From the NCBI GenBank assembly GCA_030263635.1, contig SZPI01000002.1:23471-87470 (forward strand): a stretch of DNA of 64,000 bases. The letters are read 5' to 3'. The notes below the pieces were generated by a model. That model did not search any database. It was not told where the DNA came from and was given only the letters and a program-made list of their open reading frames with translations. Both the position numbers and the translations under genes were made by a program. Positions within the stretch are counted from its first letter, which is position 1, and each line of letters begins with the position of its first letter. Source of the stretch: Flexicrinis sp001567485 (lineage in GTDB: Bacteria > Chloroflexota > Anaerolineae > Aggregatilineales > Phototrophicaceae). This document shows positions 61,279 through 64,000 of the stretch, one piece after another.

Positions 61279-62783
61279 TGATCCACGCGATCACCTGCCC
61301 CGCCGTCTCGTAAGGACGGCGGGGCTTTTGATTCCCGCGCCAACGCGATGCGTGATGTCGCCAGTGCAAGCGAGACCGTCAACCAGAACAACAGGATGGA
61401 TGCCTGAAAGTCGATGCGGAAGTAGTACAGGTCGCCGATGCCGTTGACCAGCGCCGCGATCAACGCCGCGTGATAGCCGAGATGAATCGACTCGAGTTCG
61501 TCGTCGCCGATCACGCGCTTCCATGCGGCATAGCCGTATCCCAGCACGGCGATCATTACAAGCGCGAACAACGCGACGCCAACCAGACCGATCTGGTTCG
61601 CCATGATGAGGTACATACTGGCGACGCTCGAATACAAGTCAATGGAGGGTGAGCCGGTGAATCCGATGCCGAAGATCGGGTACTGGCCGATGAGTTTGAG
61701 CGAATCGCCATATTCGCCAATGCGCATCTGCGTCGCCAAGTCGCCGCCGGTAAACGCGTCGATAAACCGCTGCACGTAATCCTGTGCCTGTGGGACAAGC
61801 AGGATAAGCGCGCCGGCCGCGAGCATCAGCGGCACAAAGCGGCGATAGCGAACGAGGGCGATCGTCCCCAGCCCAACGCCAAGCGCTAGCATCGACGTGC
61901 GCGAATACGTCAGGAACAGCGCCAAGCCGATCAACCCGAGGACAGCCAGCGTGAGCACACGGTAGCGCAGGACGGGCCGGCGGGCGAACACCTGCGGCGC
62001 GATCATGGCGCCGGCAATCGCCAGCGCCCCGCCGAGCGTATTCGGATCGACCCATGTCCCGATCGCGCGCTCCGGAAGCCCCGGATTCTGCTCGATATAG
62101 CGGATGATGTTGCTGCCCGGATAGCCGATCCGCTGGAGCGTGCGCAGAAGGCGTTCGGCCAGATCGTCGGGCAGACGGTACAGCACCAGCGCGGCTACCG
62201 CCTGCACGCCTACGCATAGGATCACGACCAGCACCAACCGCCGAAGCATCTTAGGATCACGCAGCAGGTCAACCAGCACGAACACCAGCAGCATAATCAG
62301 GATCGTCTCGCTGAATTGACGCAGGATCAGGCTGGTCGGCGCGGCGTAGCGCAACCCGAGCACGAAGCACGCCAGAATCCACAAGACGTATAGAGCCAAC
62401 ATGCCGTGTACCGGCGTCGTGCGAAAGTCGTTACGCTTTCCAACCATCCACTGCGCGCCGTAAACGATCAGGAAGGCGCCGATCATGACGTCGATCAGTG
62501 TCGGCGTGAACCCGATGCTGAACGGCAGCGTGCCGAATGGCAGCAGCGCCATGATCGCTACGACCCCATACAGCGCGGCCTGCGCGTTGGTCAGGACGTA
62601 CAGGCCGGCCAGTCCGCCGACCACCGCCGCGCTCGTGTAAAGCGGGCCGAGCACCGCCAGCCCAACCGCGATGCCTATACCGCACGCGGCAGCGACGGCA
62701 GCGATCACGACGACCATGAGGCGGGGGTTGAGGCCGGTTATCCAATCTACGAAGAGGGTTCGCGGGCGCGACATCTCACGCAT
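61275..62783 (-). CDS. O-antigen ligase-like (Wzy_C) polytopic membrane protein, second copy
   Basis: A 502-residue protein with about 12 hydrophobic helices. GTWVDPNTLGGALAIAGAMIAP, FLTYSRTSMLALGVGLG and the loop IGQYPIFGIGFTGSPSIDLYSSVASMYL are typical of Wzy_C/O-antigen ligase proteins. The loop His of the first copy (YPHN) has no evident counterpart here. ATG 62783 overlaps the stop of the upstream gene by one base (TAATG) with GGAGG upstream. Its 3' end shares CTAG with the SH3b gene. It probably acts on surface polysaccharide. Confidence 0.75.
   Translation of the reverse strand: MREMSRPRTLFVDWITGLNPRLMVVVIAAVAAACGIGIAVGLAVLGPLYTSAAVVGGLAGLYVLTNAQAALYGVVAIMALLPFGTLPFSIGFTPTLIDVMIGAFLIVYGAQWMVGKRNDFRTTPVHGMLALYVLWILACFVLGLRYAAPTSLILRQFSETILIMLLVFVLVDLLRDPKMLRRLVLVVILCVGVQAVAALVLYRLPDDLAERLLRTLQRIGYPGSNIIRYIEQNPGLPERAIGTWVDPNTLGGALAIAGAMIAPQVFARRPVLRYRVLTLAVLGLIGLALFLTYSRTSMLALGVGLGTIALVRYRRFVPLMLAAGALILLVPQAQDYVQRFIDAFTGGDLATQMRIGEYGDSLKLIGQYPIFGIGFTGSPSIDLYSSVASMYLIMANQIGLVGVALFALVMIAVLGYGYAAWKRVIGDDELESIHLGYHAALIAALVNGIGDLYYFRIDFQASILLFWLTVSLALATSRIALARESKAPPSLRDGGAGDRVDH
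61297..61329 (+). terminator. rho-independent terminator after SH3b gene
   Basis: Perfect 11-bp stem GCCCCGCCGTC (61297-61307) / GACGGCGGGGC (61315-61325) with 7-base loop, then TTTT. It lies inside the 3' coding end of the convergent ligase-like gene. Confidence 0.85.
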
Positions 62784-64000
62784 TAACGTGTCCTCCGCAG
62801 CCGGGCGAACGCCGTAACCCCGGCGCCGGCTAACAGTATCAGCCACGTCACCGCGCTGACCCATACGCCAATACGATACGGGATCGGCTCGTAGTGTAGT
62901 TCGACGGTGTGCTTGCCCGCCGGCAGTTCAAGGGCCGACAGCCCGCCGTAGGCGCGCATCAGCGGCACGTCCTGCCCATCTACAGCCGCGCGCCAGCCCG
63001 GATAGTTGACCATCGCCAGCGAGAGAATGGCGTTGTCGGGCGTCTCGGCGTCGATCACGATGCGCTCCGGCTCGAACAGCGTGACCGTCGACGCGTAATG
63101 TTCGCGCGGTTCCATGACAAGCGGCAGCAGTGGGGGTTGATGCAGGATCGCCGTCGTGCGCGGATTGAATGTCGGATCAGCCAGCAGCAAGCGCGCGTCC
63201 TCATCGGAATCGACCACGGTGACATCATACACGAAGTGCGCAAACGGTCGTGGCGCGGTAAGCCGGTGCAGATTGACCGGGCCAATGCTATCCTCGCCGC
63301 GGGCGATCACCTCCGACGGCACGGGAAGCGCCGCCCAATCCGAGTACACATAGCGAACCGCAAACAGTTCCCATGCGCGCTCGTCGGGAAGCCCTTCCTC
63401 GATGATGGCCTGTGGGCCGGCGAGAAACAGCGGGCTGATGCCGTGAATATCGGCGATCCGGTAATAGCTGCCCCAGTTTCCGCCAAGCACACGCCGACCA
63501 TCGACACGCTCCTCCGGCCGTATGCGCTGCTGGACTTCGCCGATCAGCGGATTGGTGTTGATCTGCTGCTCTGGCGGCCGAGATTCATAGTTGGTGGAAC
63601 TGAAGCTGACGACGAGCAGCTCAAACACGGCGAGGCCGATCAGAACGCCGAGCGCTTTCCGTCGCATCCCTGCCGCGCAAATCGACGCGATCACGGCGAT
63701 CGCAAGCGACATCGGGGCGAACAGCGCATACTGCGGCGAGGACTTCGGCTCGATGACAAGCGCGCACACGGCGACAACTGCGACAACCCCTGCCCCCGCA
63801 AGTATCCGGCGGCGTGACGGCACCGCCGCGCCCAGCTGAATCGCGCCATATCCGACGAGAATCGCGGCCGCGTTGGCGACGAGGAAGGCCGCGCGCTCCT
63901 GTCCACGGAAGAAGGACAGCCCCGGCACGACGTTGTAAAGCAGCGGATAGACCGGCCCGTTGGCGCCTAAACTGAACAGCAGGCCGGCAGCAAGAACGCC
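62783..64000 (-). CDS. YfhO-like large membrane protein, N-terminus cut by window edge
   Basis: The last 405 residues of a polytopic protein; the frame runs off the right edge. It keeps helices with a loop PGLSFFRGQERAAFLVANAAA, the LGGNWGSYYRIADIHGISPLF region, and a soluble domain ending NYPGWRAAVDGQDVPLMRAYGGLSALELPAGKHTVELHYEP, then a final helix. These are features of the YfhO family (GT-C-like, involved in glycosylation of teichoic acid or other polymers). It is translationally coupled to the ligase-like gene downstream. Confidence 0.78.
   Translation of the reverse strand, partial: GVLAAGLLFSLGANGPVYPLLYNVVPGLSFFRGQERAAFLVANAAAILVGYGAIQLGAAVPSRRRILAGAGVVAVVAVCALVIEPKSSPQYALFAPMSLAIAVIASICAAGMRRKALGVLIGLAVFELLVVSFSSTNYESRPPEQQINTNPLIGEVQQRIRPEERVDGRRVLGGNWGSYYRIADIHGISPLFLAGPQAIIEEGLPDERAWELFAVRYVYSDWAALPVPSEVIARGEDSIGPVNLHRLTAPRPFAHFVYDVTVVDSDEDARLLLADPTFNPRTTAILHQPPLLPLVMEPREHYASTVTLFEPERIVIDAETPDNAILSLAMVNYPGWRAAVDGQDVPLMRAYGGLSALELPAGKHTVELHYEPIPYRIGVWVSAVTWLILLAGAGVTAFARLRRTR

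Overview
The window looks like a chromosomal segment of a GC-rich member of the Chloroflexota, most likely Anaerolineae-like. This is inferred from style, not from a marker gene. The signs are secreted lipoproteins with long Thr/Pro linkers, LysM, SH3b and PPC surface proteins, a two-subunit glycine decarboxylase (gcvPA/gcvPB), a tRNA without encoded CCA, and frequent GTG/TTG starts. I see no rRNA, phage, transposase or CRISPR array. Coding density is high, and eight of eleven convergent gene pairs overlap at their 3' ends.

Layout. 1-6.8 kb: partial GT-C glycosyltransferase, CitE-like lyase, PPC-repeat lipoprotein, an esterase-fold protein lacking its nucleophile serine, and an O-antigen-ligase-like protein. 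6.9-17 kb: one-carbon/glycine block. It holds a SHMT-GcvT fusion, an acyl-CoA dehydrogenase, SCO1, and a glycine riboswitch ahead of gcvH, a MOSC gene, gcvPA and gcvPB. 17-22.5 kb: nitroreductase, tRNA-Ser(CGA), moaB, enoyl-CoA hydratase, HIT, LOG, an orphan solute-binding lipoprotein and a GNAT-like protein. 22.6-27.6 kb: two LysM surface proteins, a PPOX-type flavoprotein, GT9 and a MoxR ATPase. 27.6-28.75 kb: an unrecognised cluster of three very small proteins sharing one Gly/Leu motif.

28.8-37.9 kb: HAD phosphatase, membrane protein, glycerate kinase with an apparent ATT start, intact esterase, DapA-like aldolase, AlaX-type editing protein, GNAT, beta-hydroxyacid dehydrogenase, an N-succinylamino-acid-racemase-like enolase-superfamily enzyme and a phosphodiesterase. 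37.9-45.2 kb (minus strand): ComEC with a degenerate C-terminal hydrolase domain, CoaBC, GT4, biotin carboxylase and aldo/keto reductase. 45.3-53.8 kb: rpe, rpmB, FakA-like kinase with two DegV lipid-binding proteins, RecG with a long N-terminal extension, coaD and a coiled-coil protein. 53.9-64 kb: TPR membrane protein, MaoC hydratase, two SdrD-like membrane-anchored surface proteins, fructose-1,6-bisphosphatase, a TIM-barrel isomerase, an SH3b-repeat protein, a second O-antigen-ligase-like protein and a partial YfhO-like protein.

Functionally, the glycine cleavage proteins plus SHMT, glycerate kinase and tartronate-semialdehyde-type reductase point to glycine/serine/glyceraldehyde-level carbon handling. 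CitE, MaoC, ECH, ACAD and biotin carboxylase point to acyl-CoA metabolism. FakA with two DegV proteins forms a fatty-acid kinase module. Several secreted modular proteins probably decorate the cell surface.

All calls rest on reading motifs by eye. No alignment, HMM or folding computation was run.
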